The translations under genes were made by a program, and so were the position numbers. A DNA stretch of 58,341 nt, taken from positions 252,928 through 311,268 of the forward strand of contig NZ_LMSL01000002.1 in NCBI RefSeq assembly GCF_001428405.1, read 5' to 3'. Source of the stretch: Frateuria sp. Soil773 (lineage in GTDB: Bacteria; Pseudomonadota; Gammaproteobacteria; Xanthomonadales; Rhodanobacteraceae). Shown here piece by piece: positions 27,305-37,147 of the stretch (position 1 is the first letter of the stretch; each line of letters begins with the position of its first letter). The notes below the pieces were generated by a model. It was not told the DNA's origin. It ran no database searches and saw only the letters and a list, made by a program, of their open reading frames with translations.

Positions 27305-28387
27305 TCACGCATGGCCCACCTCCTCCAGCCCGCTGACCAGCCCGCGCCACGCCTCCAGCTCCGGCACGCCCGGCTTGCGCTTGCCGAACAACTGCACGAT
27401 CTGGCCGCCGCGGGCGTCGTAAAGCTCCAGCGAGGTGACCGGCCCCTCCGGCGTGGGCTTGCGCACCACCCAGCTCTCCACGATGTGGTCCTCGCGCAGG
27501 TGCAGGTTGAAGTCCTCGTCGAGCACGTTGAGCCACGGCCCGACCGTCTTGATGTTGCGCACCGGCCCGGTGTGGATCTGCACTACGCCGGGCGAGCCGA
27601 CGAACACCATGATCGGCAATCCGCTGGACGCCGCCGCGTCGAGCACGGTGCGGATCGAGGCGTTGCCGACCCGCCGCGCGAATTCCTGGCCGACCAGGCG
27701 CAGCGCCTGCGTGCGGGTGACACGGTGTCGCCTGAGCAGGGCGAAGAAGTCGTGCGGGTCGCGCAGCGCGCGCCAGCCCTCGCGCAGCGAGGCCACGTCC
27801 ACCGCCTCGTCGCGCAGCAGGTGCGGCAGCGGATCGGCCACCGTGCGCCGTTCCAGCAGCGGCGACTGCACGCCGGCGGCGTGCCGGCCCAGCAGGCTGC
27901 GCCAGCCGTCGAGGCTGCTGTCGTCGGTGAGATAGACCTTGTGCACCGCGCGGCCGTCGCCGTCGAAGAACTGCAGGCTCTTCAGGGTGCGTCCGCGCGA
28001 CGCCTCGCGCACCGCGAAGCCGTGCTTCCAGTGGGCGAGGAACAGCCGCAGGTCGATCGCCTCGTCCAGCACCACGCCCATCGCGCCGCCGATCTCGATG
28101 TTGGCGAACGTGCCCTTCTTCTCGTGCACGCAACTGTCGTTGCGGGTCAGCACCATCACCCGGCCCAGCGCGGGCAGCGCACGGATCACTTCCGCCCACG
28201 GCCCGTCCAGGCGGGTGACGCCGTCGCCGCAGCGGCTGGCGACCAGCTCGCCTTCGCTCACGCCGAGCCGCTCGGCGAGGTCGCGCGCGCGCAGGCCCGG
28301 CTCGCGCTCGCGCAATTGCTGCCAGGCGGCCTGCAACTGCGGCGGCGGCATGGGGTTGTCGGTCATGGTCGCGGATTCGTTCAACAT
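27305..28387 (-). CDS. hmuS: Haemin-degrading / haem-trafficking factor
   Basis: A 360-residue cytoplasmic protein of the HemS/HmuS/PhuS family, made of two similar halves. The first half contains WAEVIRALPALGRVMVLTRNDSCVHEKKG and the second FVGSPGVVQIHTGPVRNIKTVGPWLNVLDEDFNLHLREDHI. It receives imported haem and passes it to haem oxygenase or degrades it. It starts 14 bp after the receptor gene. GGAG lies 11 bases before ATG 28387; MTDNP at 28366 is a weaker choice. Confidence 0.92.
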   Translation of the reverse strand: MLNESATMTDNPMPPPQLQAAWQQLREREPGLRARDLAERLGVSEGELVASRCGDGVTRLDGPWAEVIRALPALGRVMVLTRNDSCVHEKKGTFANIEIGGAMGVVLDEAIDLRLFLAHWKHGFAVREASRGRTLKSLQFFDGDGRAVHKVYLTDDSSLDGWRSLLGRHAAGVQSPLLERRTVADPLPHLLRDEAVDVASLREGWRALRDPHDFFALLRRHRVTRTQALRLVGQEFARRVGNASIRTVLDAAASSGLPIMVFVGSPGVVQIHTGPVRNIKTVGPWLNVLDEDFNLHLREDHIVESWVVRKPTPEGPVTSLELYDARGGQIVQLFGKRKPGVPELEAWRGLVSGLEEVGHA

Positions 28388-28401
28388 GGACAGGGCTCCG
28401 T

Positions 28402-30726
28402 TCAGAAGGCGATGCGCGCGGCCACGCTGAAGCTGCGGCCGGGCATGCCGAGGCGGTCGGCGGGAAGGCCGCCGGTGCCGGCGTCGTTGATGCCGTTGCC
28501 GCTGGTCAGGTTGCCCAGGGTCCCGCCGTTCAGGCTGCCCCAGTCCCAGTACTTGCGGTCGGCGAGGTTGCTGACGCCGGCATACAGTTCGAGGTTCTCG
28601 ACCGGCGCGTAGTGCGCGTACAGATCCAGCGTGGCGTAGCCCGGCGGCCGGAACGCATCGGGCACGGACAGCCGCGGATGGCGCCGCACCGCGGTGCCGA
28701 CCAGTTCGGCGCCCCATCGCTCGGCCTCGTAGCCGATGCCGAGCACCAGCTTGGCCGGATCGACCGTATTGAGCGGGCTGTAGCCGCCGGCGCCGGGTTC
28801 GATCAGCCGCCCGCTGGCCAGCGCGGCGCTGCCCTTCAGCTCCCAGCCCTGCAACGCGTCGCCGAAGGCGCCCAGGCGCAGCGCGCCGCTGGCCTCGGCG
28901 CCCTTGATGGTGGCGCGGCGCGCGTTCACCGCCTGGTAGTAGAAGGCCATCCGCGCGCCGGGCGCGATCTGGCCGGCCCAGTCCGGCACCTGGCCGGGCT
29001 TGAGCTGGTAGCCGGACCAGATGAAGTCGCGGTAGCGGTTGTAGTAGGCCGCGAGATTGAACCAGCCGGCCTCGCCGTTGCCGCGCAGGCCCAGCTCGAC
29101 GCCCTTGCTGGTCTCCGCCTTGAGCCGGTCGTTGGGCAGGAAGGCGATGTTGAAGCCCGGCGCCGGCTGCTCGTTCCAGGCGCCGGCGATCTCGCTGTAC
29201 AGCGGCGGGCGGAAACCCTGCGCGTAGTTGGCGTACGCGGCGAGCGCGTCGCCGAAGCGCCAGATCACGCCGAGCTTGGGCGAAGCGTGCGTCTTCGTGT
29301 AGTCCCTGCTCACGTAGCCGCGGTTGTACTTCAGGTACAGCGCATCGTTCTCCGGCTTGTAGGCGTAGCGGTCCACGCGCACGCCGGGGGTGACGTCCAG
29401 GCGGCCGTCGAGCAGTCCGATGCCGTCCTCGGCGAACACGGCGTAGCGGTCGGTGTCGCTTTCCGGGATCAGGTGCAGCGGGTAGTTGCCGGGCATGAAC
29501 GGCTTGCCGCTGCTGCGTGCGCCGGTGAGCTTGTCCACGCCGTAGCCGCCGGCATCGGAATCGACCTTGGTGCGCGAGACCTCCGCGCCATAGCGGATCG
29601 TCTGCGCCACCGCGCCGCCCTCGCCCAGCCGCCGGGTCAAGAGCAGCTTGCCGCCGGCGACGCGCTCGCGCAGCGGCATGCTGTCGAAGTAGCGCAGCAC
29701 GCTCGCCGTTTCCGTCTGGGTGCGCGTGGTGCTGCGGCTCTGCTGCCCGTAGAGGTTCCATTCCAGCGTGTCGGCCAGCGCCGCGCCCAGCCGCGGGAAC
29801 TCCTGGCCGATGCTGGCGCGCACCCGCGTGCTGGCGTCCTGCGAACGGTAGAAGCCCACGCCCTTGGCCGGGTCGAGGCTGGACAGGCCGTCGCTGCGCG
29901 TGCGCCGCTGCGAGCCGTCCAGGATCAGCCGGTCGATGCGGCCGCTGCCGGCGGTGTGCACGTACTTGCCGAGGAAGCTGTCCAGGCCGTAGCGCAGCGG
30001 GTCGGGCCGCGTGCGGGTGGCGCCGATCGTGTCCACGTCGCCGCGGTTGGCGGTCTGCCGGCCTTCGCGGTGGCCGAACACGAACAGGATGCCGTTGCGC
30101 GCGTCGCCGCCGGCCAGGGTCGCGGTGGAGGCCATGCTGCGGTCGCTGCTGTCGTACTGCTCCTTCAGCGAGACGTAGACGTCGCGGCCGGCGCGCAGGT
30201 AGTCGGCCGGGTCCTTGGTGCGCAGGCTGACCATGCCGCCGAGCGAGTCGGACGGATAGACGGCCGAGGCCGGCCCGCGCACGATCTCGACCTGCTTCAC
30301 GCTGTCCAGGTCGATGAAATCGCGCCCGGCGCGGAAACTGCCGCCCCCGACCGCGGCGCCGAACGAGGCCGGCATGGTCACGCCGTCGATCTCGATCCGC
30401 GTGCGGTTGCCCGACAGGCCGCGGATGCTGAAGCTGTCCAGGCCGAAGCGGCCGGCGCCGCCGACCGCCGACACGCCCGGCTCGTAGCGCACCAGGTCGC
30501 GGATGGTGCCGACCAGGTGCCGGTCCATCTGCTGGCGGCCGATCACCGAGACGGTGCCCGGCGCGTTCAACTGGATCGACGAGCTCAGCGCGGTGACCTG
30601 CACGCGCGGCAGGTCGGTGGCGCTGTCGGCGGCCGGGGCGGGGGCCGGCAGCGATGATTCGGCGGCCGGCGCCGGCGAAGCCAGCAGGACGCCGATCACG
30701 GCGGCCAACGGGGTGATGCGCAACAT
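28402..30726 (-). CDS. hmuR: TonB-dependent haem/haemoglobin receptor
   Basis: A 774-residue outer-membrane receptor. The signal peptide ends near PAPAA, the TonB box is LPRVQVTALS, and the plug has VKQVEIVRGPASAVYPSDSLGGMV. The barrel has YANYAQGFRPPLYSEI, corresponding to the FRAP/PxL region of haem receptors, and ends in Phe. It is the first gene of the haem operon; AAGGAAA precedes the ATG. The perfect Fur box 128 bp upstream makes iron repression almost certain. Confidence 0.92.
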   Translation of the reverse strand: MLRITPLAAVIGVLLASPAPAAESSLPAPAPAADSATDLPRVQVTALSSSIQLNAPGTVSVIGRQQMDRHLVGTIRDLVRYEPGVSAVGGAGRFGLDSFSIRGLSGNRTRIEIDGVTMPASFGAAVGGGSFRAGRDFIDLDSVKQVEIVRGPASAVYPSDSLGGMVSLRTKDPADYLRAGRDVYVSLKEQYDSSDRSMASTATLAGGDARNGILFVFGHREGRQTANRGDVDTIGATRTRPDPLRYGLDSFLGKYVHTAGSGRIDRLILDGSQRRTRSDGLSSLDPAKGVGFYRSQDASTRVRASIGQEFPRLGAALADTLEWNLYGQQSRSTTRTQTETASVLRYFDSMPLRERVAGGKLLLTRRLGEGGAVAQTIRYGAEVSRTKVDSDAGGYGVDKLTGARSSGKPFMPGNYPLHLIPESDTDRYAVFAEDGIGLLDGRLDVTPGVRVDRYAYKPENDALYLKYNRGYVSRDYTKTHASPKLGVIWRFGDALAAYANYAQGFRPPLYSEIAGAWNEQPAPGFNIAFLPNDRLKAETSKGVELGLRGNGEAGWFNLAAYYNRYRDFIWSGYQLKPGQVPDWAGQIAPGARMAFYYQAVNARRATIKGAEASGALRLGAFGDALQGWELKGSAALASGRLIEPGAGGYSPLNTVDPAKLVLGIGYEAERWGAELVGTAVRRHPRLSVPDAFRPPGYATLDLYAHYAPVENLELYAGVSNLADRKYWDWGSLNGGTLGNLTSGNGINDAGTGGLPADRLGMPGRSFSVAARIAF

Positions 30727-30853
30727 GGGGTTTCCTTTGCCTTGCGTGGATTGCACGCGGCTTGCTGGCAAAGGAGGCGAGTCACTCGCCGGTGCTGGCG
30801 GCCGGGGTGGAACAGCGGACGACGGCACCCGGGGAGAAAGGCGCCGCCATCCA

Positions 30854-30876
30854 CAAATGAGAATCTATCTCATTTG
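30854..30876. promoter_or_regulatory. Fur box for the haem-uptake operon
   Basis: CAAATGAGA-atcta-TCTCATTTG is a perfect 9-bp inverted repeat, a strong match to the Fur consensus as seen in xanthomonads. It lies 128 bp upstream of the haem receptor start and 29 bp after the exporter operon's stop codon, so it marks the promoter of the receptor operon. Confidence 0.85.
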
Positions 30877-30905
30877 CAACGACGAATCCAGCGGCGCGCG
30901 CGGGC

Positions 30906-32138
30906 TCATTCGTCGCGGATCGCCGCGATCGGATCCAGCGCCGCCGCCTGGCGCGCCGGGTAGATGCTGAAGGCCAAGCCGATCAGCAGGCAGGCGAGCA
31001 CCGAGGCGGCGATGCCGAACGGCTCCCACGCCACCTGCCAGCCCGCGAACGCGGCGATCGCGTAGGCGAGCAGCGCGCCGAACAGCAGGCCGATGGCCGC
31101 GCCGGACGCGCAGATCACCACCGCCTCGCGCAGGAAGCGGTGGACGATGTCCTGCCGCCGCGCGCCGATCGCCCGCAGCAGGCCGATCTCGCGCCGGCGC
31201 TCCAGCACGTTGGCGAGCATGATGTTCATGATGCCGATGCCGCCGACCAGCAGGCTGACCCCGGCGATCGATCCCATCACGATCGAGAAGATGCGCTGGG
31301 TCTTCTGGTTCTGCCGGTACAACTGCTGCGGCACCACCAGGCGGTAGTCGCCGACGCCGGCATGGCGCTGGTCGAGCACGCGGGTGAGCACCTGCGCGCC
31401 GGCCGCCAGCCCGTCGGCATCGCGCAGGCGAAGCAGGAAGCGGTCGATCTCGTCCTCCATCGGCTGGAAACGGAAGCGCGCCCGCGCGCTGGCCAGCGGC
31501 ACGAAGACGCGGTTGCTGTCGGCGCCCAGCGCGACGCCCTCGAACTTGTCCTGGCCGAGGTCGCGGTCGGCCAGCACGCCGACCACGCGCAGCCACGCCT
31601 GGTTGACCTTGAGCAGCCGCCCCAAGGGCTTGCCGTCGGGAAACAGCTCGTGCGCGGCCTGCGCGCCGAGCACGGCGACCGCGGCGAGGCTGTCGTCGTC
31701 GTGCACGTCGAGCGCGCGGCCTTCGGCCATGCGCAGCGAGGCCAGCGCGAAATAGTCCGGGCCGATCCCGCTCACCTCCGCGTCGCTGCGCCCGGCGTCG
31801 CTGAAGACGTCCCAGCGGCGCACGCGCTTTTCCGCCGCGTAGCGATCGGCGCCCGGCACCACGTCCAGCGCGGCGCGCGCGTCGGCGACGGTGAGGCCGA
31901 TGCTGCGCGCGCGGGCTTCCTTCAGGGCGTCGCCGTCCTGGCTCTTCGCCTCCACGATCAGGTTGTGCAGGCCCAGGCTCTCCACCAGCTTGAGCGCCTC
32001 GCGCCGGCTGCCCTCGCCGATACCCTGCATGGCGACGATCGCGCCGACGCCGAAGATCATGCCGAGCAGGGTCAGCAGGGTGCGCAGCTTGCGCCGGGAC
32101 AGCGCCTCGACCGCCTCGCGCCAGGCCGGCGACATCAT
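30906..32138 (-). CDS. MacB-like ABC transporter permease
   Basis: A 410-residue FtsX/MacB-type permease without a fused ATPase. An N-terminal membrane helix (LRTLLTLLGMIFGVGAIVAMQ) is followed by a MacB-type periplasmic domain (about 45-270) and three C-terminal helices (LLVGGIGIMNIMLANVLERRREIGLLRAIGARR is the FtsX signature). It should carry a mechanotransmission-type pump that pushes a substrate out through an outer-membrane partner. It overlaps the adaptor gene upstream by four bases and is last in the operon. Confidence 0.9.
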   Translation of the reverse strand: MMSPAWREAVEALSRRKLRTLLTLLGMIFGVGAIVAMQGIGEGSRREALKLVESLGLHNLIVEAKSQDGDALKEARARSIGLTVADARAALDVVPGADRYAAEKRVRRWDVFSDAGRSDAEVSGIGPDYFALASLRMAEGRALDVHDDDSLAAVAVLGAQAAHELFPDGKPLGRLLKVNQAWLRVVGVLADRDLGQDKFEGVALGADSNRVFVPLASARARFRFQPMEDEIDRFLLRLRDADGLAAGAQVLTRVLDQRHAGVGDYRLVVPQQLYRQNQKTQRIFSIVMGSIAGVSLLVGGIGIMNIMLANVLERRREIGLLRAIGARRQDIVHRFLREAVVICASGAAIGLLFGALLAYAIAAFAGWQVAWEPFGIAASVLACLLIGLAFSIYPARQAAALDPIAAIRDE

Positions 32139-33367
32139 GGCGCCGCTCCCGCCGGCGATGCCGAGGCGGCGGCCGGCGCGGCCTTGCCGCCGTCGAGCAC
32201 CACCTGGTCGCCCTCGCGCAGGCCATCCAGCACCTGGCTGCGCGTGGCGCCGCGCACGCCGATGCGCAGCGTGCGCCGCTGCAGCTTGCCGTCGGCGAGT
32301 ACCTGCACGCTGGCGTCGTCGCCGCTGCTGCTCAATGCCACGTTCGGCACGCTCAGGCCCTTGTCCACGCGCAGCAGGACGACCTTGCCGACGAAGCGCT
32401 GTCCCGGCATCCAGCCGTAGCGGCGCGCCACGTCGGCCGGCACGCCGGCCTTCATCGACAGGTATTTCACCGGATTGTCGCGGCTGCGCGGCTGCGCCGC
32501 GGAGGCGACCCAGGTCAGCCGCGCGGCGACCGCCTGCGCGGGCAGGCCCCATGGATGCAGTTCCACCGCATCGCCGACCTGGATGCCCTGCGCCTCGATC
32601 TGCGGCACCGCCAGCTGCACCTCCAGCGCGGACATGTCCGGCAGGCTGGCGAAACTGTTGCCGGCCCACAGGCTGCTGCCGACGTGCGGCACCTGGTCGG
32701 ACCAGTCCTTTTCCAGCACCAGCACGCCGTCGTGCGGAGCGCGCAGCTCCAGCGCGTCCAGGTCGCCGCGCTTCTGCGCCGCGACGGTGTCGTAGGTGCT
32801 GTGCTGCGCATCCAGCACCGCCATCTCGGCCTTGCCGCGCTGTGCCGACTGCCGCTCGCGCGACTGCAGGATCTGCTGGCGCACGTCCAGGTAACGCTCG
32901 TCCTGCACGGCGTCGAGGATGTCGTTGCGCGCCACCGCCAGTTCGCCGGCGTTGGCGTAGCGGTGCGCGATCACCAGTTGCCCGGCCACCTGCGAGAGGT
33001 CGACGCCGAGCTGGCCGCGCTTGTCGTCCAGCTCGGCCTGCTTGGTCGCGCGCGCCAGCAGGTTGCGCTCCAGGTCGATCTGCGCCTGCGCCAGGTCCTG
33101 CCGGCTCTGCTCGGCGGAGAAGCGCGCCACCAGTTCGCCCTTGGTCACCGGGCTGCCGTCGGGCAGCATCCAGTTGAGCTGGCGCGGCGTCCATTGCCGG
33201 CCGGGCACCAGCAGCGGCGTGGCGCGGACCGAGCGCAGCTCGCCCTCGCCCTGCACGCTGAATTCCAGCGGCCCGGCATGCACCCGCTCCAGCACCGGAC
33301 GATCGCGCTCGCCGCTGCCACAGCCAGCCAGCCAGGGCAGCAGCAGGAAACAGGCAAGCCGCCTCAT
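32135..33367 (-). CDS. HlyD-type periplasmic adaptor lipoprotein
   Basis: A 410-residue membrane-fusion protein with lipobox LAGC (Cys16). An N-terminal biotinyl-lipoyl half (DGSPVTKGELVARF) is followed by a helical hairpin (about 85-180) and the second lipoyl half (LDALELRAPHDGVLVLEKDW). A beta-barrel and a membrane-proximal domain complete it. It joins inner-membrane pump and outer-membrane channel. It overlaps both neighbours by four bases. It is the second adaptor of the same operon. Confidence 0.85.
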   Translation of the reverse strand: MRRLACFLLLPWLAGCGSGERDRPVLERVHAGPLEFSVQGEGELRSVRATPLLVPGRQWTPRQLNWMLPDGSPVTKGELVARFSAEQSRQDLAQAQIDLERNLLARATKQAELDDKRGQLGVDLSQVAGQLVIAHRYANAGELAVARNDILDAVQDERYLDVRQQILQSRERQSAQRGKAEMAVLDAQHSTYDTVAAQKRGDLDALELRAPHDGVLVLEKDWSDQVPHVGSSLWAGNSFASLPDMSALEVQLAVPQIEAQGIQVGDAVELHPWGLPAQAVAARLTWVASAAQPRSRDNPVKYLSMKAGVPADVARRYGWMPGQRFVGKVVLLRVDKGLSVPNVALSSSGDDASVQVLADGKLQRRTLRIGVRGATRSQVLDGLREGDQVVLDGGKAAPAAASASPAGAAP

Positions 33368-35256
33368 GGCGCGGTTTCCACCGCGGGAATCTCCACCCGC
33401 ACCGATTGGCCGGGCTTGAGCGCGAGCCTGCTGCCGTCCAATTGCACGACCAGGTCGACCACCGGCACGGCTTCCACCCGCGACTTGCTGTGCACGTTGC
33501 CGCCGATCTCCGCGATGCGGCCGCCGAGGCTGCGGTCGCCGCCGCCGGCGATCACCACGCGCACGCGCTGGCCGGCATGCACGCGGGCAAGGTCGCGCTC
33601 GGGCAGCGCGGCGCGTACCGCCAGCGAAGACAGCTCCGGCATCTGCGCCACCGATTGCCCGCGCCAGATCTGCGAACCGGTGTCGATCTTGTCGCCGCTC
33701 CAGCTGTTCTGGTGCAGCACGATGCCGTCGCGCGGCGCCTTCACCGTGAGCGCGGCCAGCGACGCCTGCAGCTTGCCCACCTCGCGCTGCAACTGCTCCA
33801 CGTCGGCATCGGCCATGTGCTGTTCGGCCCGGCGCGCCTCGGCCGCCACCCTGCCGCGCTCGCGAGTCAGTTGCAGCCGGCGCCCGGCCTTGACCCGCGC
33901 GATCACCAGCTTCTGGTAGTCGACCCGGGCGATGAATTCCTGCGGCTGGCCGGCCTTGCGCTGCGCCTTCTCGAAATCGGCCTGCGCCTGCGCGGTGGCC
34001 AGTTCCGCCTCGCTGGCGCGGTCGGCCAGGTCCAGCTTCAGCTGTTCCTGCTTGCGCTGCTTCTCGGTGAGTTCGCTGCGCTTGGCGGTGAGGTTCTTCG
34101 TCACTTCGCTGCCGTCGAACACCACCACCATGTCGCCCTTCTTCACCGACTCGCCGTCGCCGGCCATCTGCGTCACCGTGAGCTGCCACAGGCCTTCCAC
34201 CGCCGGCGGCGAGATCGCCAGGCTGCGCTCGGCGAAGACCTCGCCCTCGGCCTGCAGCCGGCCCGACGGACGGACGGACGGCGCATCGCGGTCGGCGGCA
34301 TCGCCCAGGTCGGTGTCGACGCGCACGCTCATGCCCGGGCGCAGCGGCAGTTCCTGGTCCGGCGGCAACGCGATGTCCATCTCGAAGTAGCGCCCGTCGC
34401 CCCATTCGTTCTTGGTGGTGGAGGCACCGGCGATCGCCTGGATGCGCCCCTGCAACGCCTGTCCCGGCAGGGCGTCGATATGCAGGCGCACCGGCTGGCC
34501 GGCCTTCAGCCCGCGCCGGTCCGGCTCCAGCACCCAGGCATGCACGAGGTAGCCGCGGTTGCTGCCGATCACTTCGCCGACCTTGGTGCCGGGATAGCTG
34601 GACGAGCCTTCCTCGAAGCGGCCGCCCGTGCCGAACACGTTGTCGAAGCCGTGGATCACCGTGCCGCCGGTCGTCGCGCGCACCACCGCCTGGGCCACCT
34701 GGTCGTGGAAGAAGGCCAGCGACAGGCGCTGCTTCTTCAGCTCCAGCGCGCTGTCCTGCTGCCGGCGTGCCACCGCGGCCGCGGCCTGGGCCGCTTCCTG
34801 CTTCTTCAGCGCGAGCGCCCGTTCGGTGCGCTCCATCTCGCCCTGGTAGCGGTCGTAGTTGAGGGCCGAGACCAGCCGCCTGGGAATCGCCGCGTCCACC
34901 GCGGCCGTGTCGCGCTCGGCCTGGGCATCGGCCAGCGCGAGATCCGCGTCGGACTGCTTGAGCTGCAGCTCGGCGATCTCCTTGGCGTTCTTGGCGGTCA
35001 TCTGCTCCAGCTCGGCCTGCAGCTTGCCGAGCTGGGTCTCGGCCGGGCCGGCGTCGATGCGCAGCAGCACGTCGCCGCGCTTCACCCGGCTGCCGTCGGG
35101 CACGTAGTAGCGCAGCACCACCGGCGAGCTCATCGAGGGCGGCGTGTAGATCGATTGCGCGTCGGCCACCTGCACCTCGCCGCTGAACACGGTGGCGCCG
35201 AGCGGCGCGGAGAATGCCAGCAGCGCCAACAGCGCCGCACGCTCAGGCCGCCGCAT
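33364..35256 (-). CDS. Tandem double HlyD-type periplasmic adaptor
   Basis: A 630-residue exported protein, nearly twice the usual adaptor length. Residues about 20-310 form a first adaptor: lipoyl start [19 protein letters not shown], hairpin 70-185, lipoyl return [18 protein letters not shown], barrel. Residues about 330-630 form a second: [16 protein letters not shown], hairpin 375-500, [23 protein letters not shown], barrel. A signal peptide ([14 protein letters not shown]) is present but no lipobox. The start at 35256 overlaps the ATPase gene by 14 bases. One polypeptide could supply two adjacent subunits of an adaptor ring. Confidence 0.82.
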   Translation of the reverse strand: MRRPERAALLALLAFSAPLGATVFSGEVQVADAQSIYTPPSMSSPVVLRYYVPDGSRVKRGDVLLRIDAGPAETQLGKLQAELEQMTAKNAKEIAELQLKQSDADLALADAQAERDTAAVDAAIPRRLVSALNYDRYQGEMERTERALALKKQEAAQAAAAVARRQQDSALELKKQRLSLAFFHDQVAQAVVRATTGGTVIHGFDNVFGTGGRFEEGSSSYPGTKVGEVIGSNRGYLVHAWVLEPDRRGLKAGQPVRLHIDALPGQALQGRIQAIAGASTTKNEWGDGRYFEMDIALPPDQELPLRPGMSVRVDTDLGDAADRDAPSVRPSGRLQAEGEVFAERSLAISPPAVEGLWQLTVTQMAGDGESVKKGDMVVVFDGSEVTKNLTAKRSELTEKQRKQEQLKLDLADRASEAELATAQAQADFEKAQRKAGQPQEFIARVDYQKLVIARVKAGRRLQLTRERGRVAAEARRAEQHMADADVEQLQREVGKLQASLAALTVKAPRDGIVLHQNSWSGDKIDTGSQIWRGQSVAQMPELSSLAVRAALPERDLARVHAGQRVRVVIAGGGDRSLGGRIAEIGGNVHSKSRVEAVPVVDLVVQLDGSRLALKPGQSVRVEIPAVETAP

Positions 35257-35917
35257 CGAACTCGATCCTGCCGTCGCGGATGCCGATCTGCCGCTGCGCC
35301 TGCGCCGCCACGTCGGGATCGTGGGTCACCAGCACCACGGTCTGGCCGGCGGCGTGCACCTCGGCCAGCAGGGCCAGCACGTCGGCGGCGCTCTTCGAAT
35401 CGAGGTTGCCGGTGGGTTCGTCGGCGAGCAGCAGCGCCGGGCGCATCAGCAGCGCGCGGGCGATCGCCACGCGCTGCATCTGTCCGCCGGAGAGCTGGCC
35501 CGGGCGATGCAGCAAATGCCGCTGCAGGCCCATCCGTTCCAGCAGCTCGTGCGCGCGCCGCTCCAGCCCCTCGTCCGGTCCGCGCAGGAAGCGCCGCGGC
35601 AGCAGCGCGTTTTCCAGCACGCTCAGCCGCGGCAGCAGGTGGAACGACTGGAACACGAAGCCGATGCGCCGGTTGCGGAAATCGCTGGCGCGCTCGTCGT
35701 CGAAGGTGGACACGTCCACCCCGTCGAGCAGGTAGCGGCCGCTGTCGGGCCGGTCGAGGCAGCCGAGCATGTTGAGCAGGGTGGACTTGCCCGAGCCGGA
35801 CGGCCCCACGATGGCCGTGAACTGGCCCTGCGGCACCGTGAAGCTGACCCCGTCCAGCGCGGCGATGACTTGTCCGCCGACCCGGTAGCGGCGCGTGATG
35901 GCTTCCATGCAGACCAT
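35243..35917 (-). CDS. MacB/LolD-like ABC transporter ATPase
   Basis: A 224-residue ATPase: Walker [11 protein letters not shown]-loop [21 protein letters not shown], signature [16 protein letters not shown], Walker [17 protein letters not shown] and switch His in LVTHDP. This is the LolD/MacB/FtsE group that pairs with FtsX-type permeases such as the last gene of this operon. ATG 35917 has GGGGAGGGG 12 bases upstream; ATG 35908 is possible. It is the first gene of the operon and divergent from glucokinase (138 bp between starts). Confidence 0.9.
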   Translation of the reverse strand: MVCMEAITRRYRVGGQVIAALDGVSFTVPQGQFTAIVGPSGSGKSTLLNMLGCLDRPDSGRYLLDGVDVSTFDDERASDFRNRRIGFVFQSFHLLPRLSVLENALLPRRFLRGPDEGLERRAHELLERMGLQRHLLHRPGQLSGGQMQRVAIARALLMRPALLLADEPTGNLDSKSAADVLALLAEVHAAGQTVVLVTHDPDVAAQAQRQIGIRDGRIEFDAAA

Positions 35918-36055
35918 GTGACGTGCGATCCCCTCCCCGCGTTTCCCTGGCCGTTGTGCCGCAGAAAAGCTGCTTTGACAAGCATTCCGCCAGGAACGCT
36001 GGACGAATGCCGGCGCGCGCGGCAGGCTTGGGACTTCGCGCCGCCTGGAAGGTTC

Positions 36056-37078
36056 ATGAGTTCCGATCGCCCCGCCCCCGCCACCCTGCTCGCCGACCTC
36101 GGCGGCACCAACGTGCGTTTCGCGCTGGCCGACCCCGCCCGGCCGCAGCCCCTGCTGATGGACAGCGTGAAGCGCTACCGGGTGAAGGATTTCGCCACGC
36201 TGGCCGACACCATCCGCCAGTACTTCGCCGACACCGGCAACACCGCGCAGCAGGCGATCATCGCCGCGGCGGGGCGCATCGCCGATGGCGAGACGGTGCA
36301 GATCACCAACAATCCGTGGGCCGTGGCGGCGCACGCGCTGCAGGCCGAGCTGGGCATGCGCGCTGTGCATCTGGTCAACGACTTCGCCGCGCAGAGCATG
36401 GCCGTGCCGCTGCTGGCGGCCGGGCACCTCACGCCGGTGGGCAGGCTGCCGCTGCCGCGGCTCGGCCACCGCCCGTCGCAGACCTTCGTGGTGATGGGCC
36501 CGGGCACCGGCCTGGGCGTCGGCGGCCTGCTGCTGCGCGACGGCCACTGCAGCGTGCTGGAGAGCGAGGGCGGCCATGCCGGCTTCGCCGCGCACACCGC
36601 CGAGGACGTGGAGATCCTGCACCGGCTCAACGCGCGCTTCGGCCGCGTCTCCAACGAGCGGATGATCTGCGGCAACGGCATCGTGAACCTCTACCTGGCG
36701 CTGGCCGACATCGCCGGCCAGCCCGCCGAGGAATTCACCCCCGAGGACATCACCGCACGCGCCGTCGCCGGCAGCGATGCCCTGTGCGTCCGCACGGTGG
36801 AGACCCTGGCCGGCATCTTCGGCAGCGTCGCCGGCGACCTGGTGCTGACCATGGGCGGCTGGGACGGCGTCTACCTCACCGGCGGCGTGCTGCCGATCCT
36901 GCTGCCCTGGCTGCAGCGCGGCGGCTTCCGCGAACGCTTCGAGGCGAAGGGCCGCTTCCGCGAAGCGATGGAGCAGGTGCCCACCGTGGCGATCGTCCAT
37001 CCGGAACCGGGCCTGCTCGGCGCCGCCGCGCTGGCGGTGCTGGAATCGGGCCGGCCGCTGCTGCCGCGCCAGGGATAG
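36056..37078 (+). CDS. glk: Glucokinase
   Basis: A 340-residue ROK-unrelated bacterial glucokinase (Pfam Glucokinase type). The ATP-phosphate motif is LLADLGGTNVRFALAD at the N-terminus, followed by HLVNDFAAQSMAVPLL, the glucose-contact segment LESEGGHAGFAAH, and GVYLTGGVLPILLPWL near the end. It phosphorylates glucose to glucose 6-phosphate in the cytoplasm. GGAAGG lies a few bases before ATG 36056. It is followed by a HAD phosphatase gene 69 bp on. Confidence 0.93.
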   Translation: MSSDRPAPATLLADLGGTNVRFALADPARPQPLLMDSVKRYRVKDFATLADTIRQYFADTGNTAQQAIIAAAGRIADGETVQITNNPWAVAAHALQAELGMRAVHLVNDFAAQSMAVPLLAAGHLTPVGRLPLPRLGHRPSQTFVVMGPGTGLGVGGLLLRDGHCSVLESEGGHAGFAAHTAEDVEILHRLNARFGRVSNERMICGNGIVNLYLALADIAGQPAEEFTPEDITARAVAGSDALCVRTVETLAGIFGSVAGDLVLTMGGWDGVYLTGGVLPILLPWLQRGGFRERFEAKGRFREAMEQVPTVAIVHPEPGLLGAAALAVLESGRPLLPRQG

Positions 37079-37147
37079 GCCCCGCGCAGCGCAAGGCCGG
37101 CGCGGATCGGCGACACTGTCGCCTCCCCGACGATGGAGGTCCCCGCC

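Noticed and set aside
28402-30726. Haem receptor considered as a siderophore or cobalamin receptor
   Set aside because: The cotranscribed HmuS and HmuT/U/V homologues and the FRAP-like barrel motif fit haem uptake.
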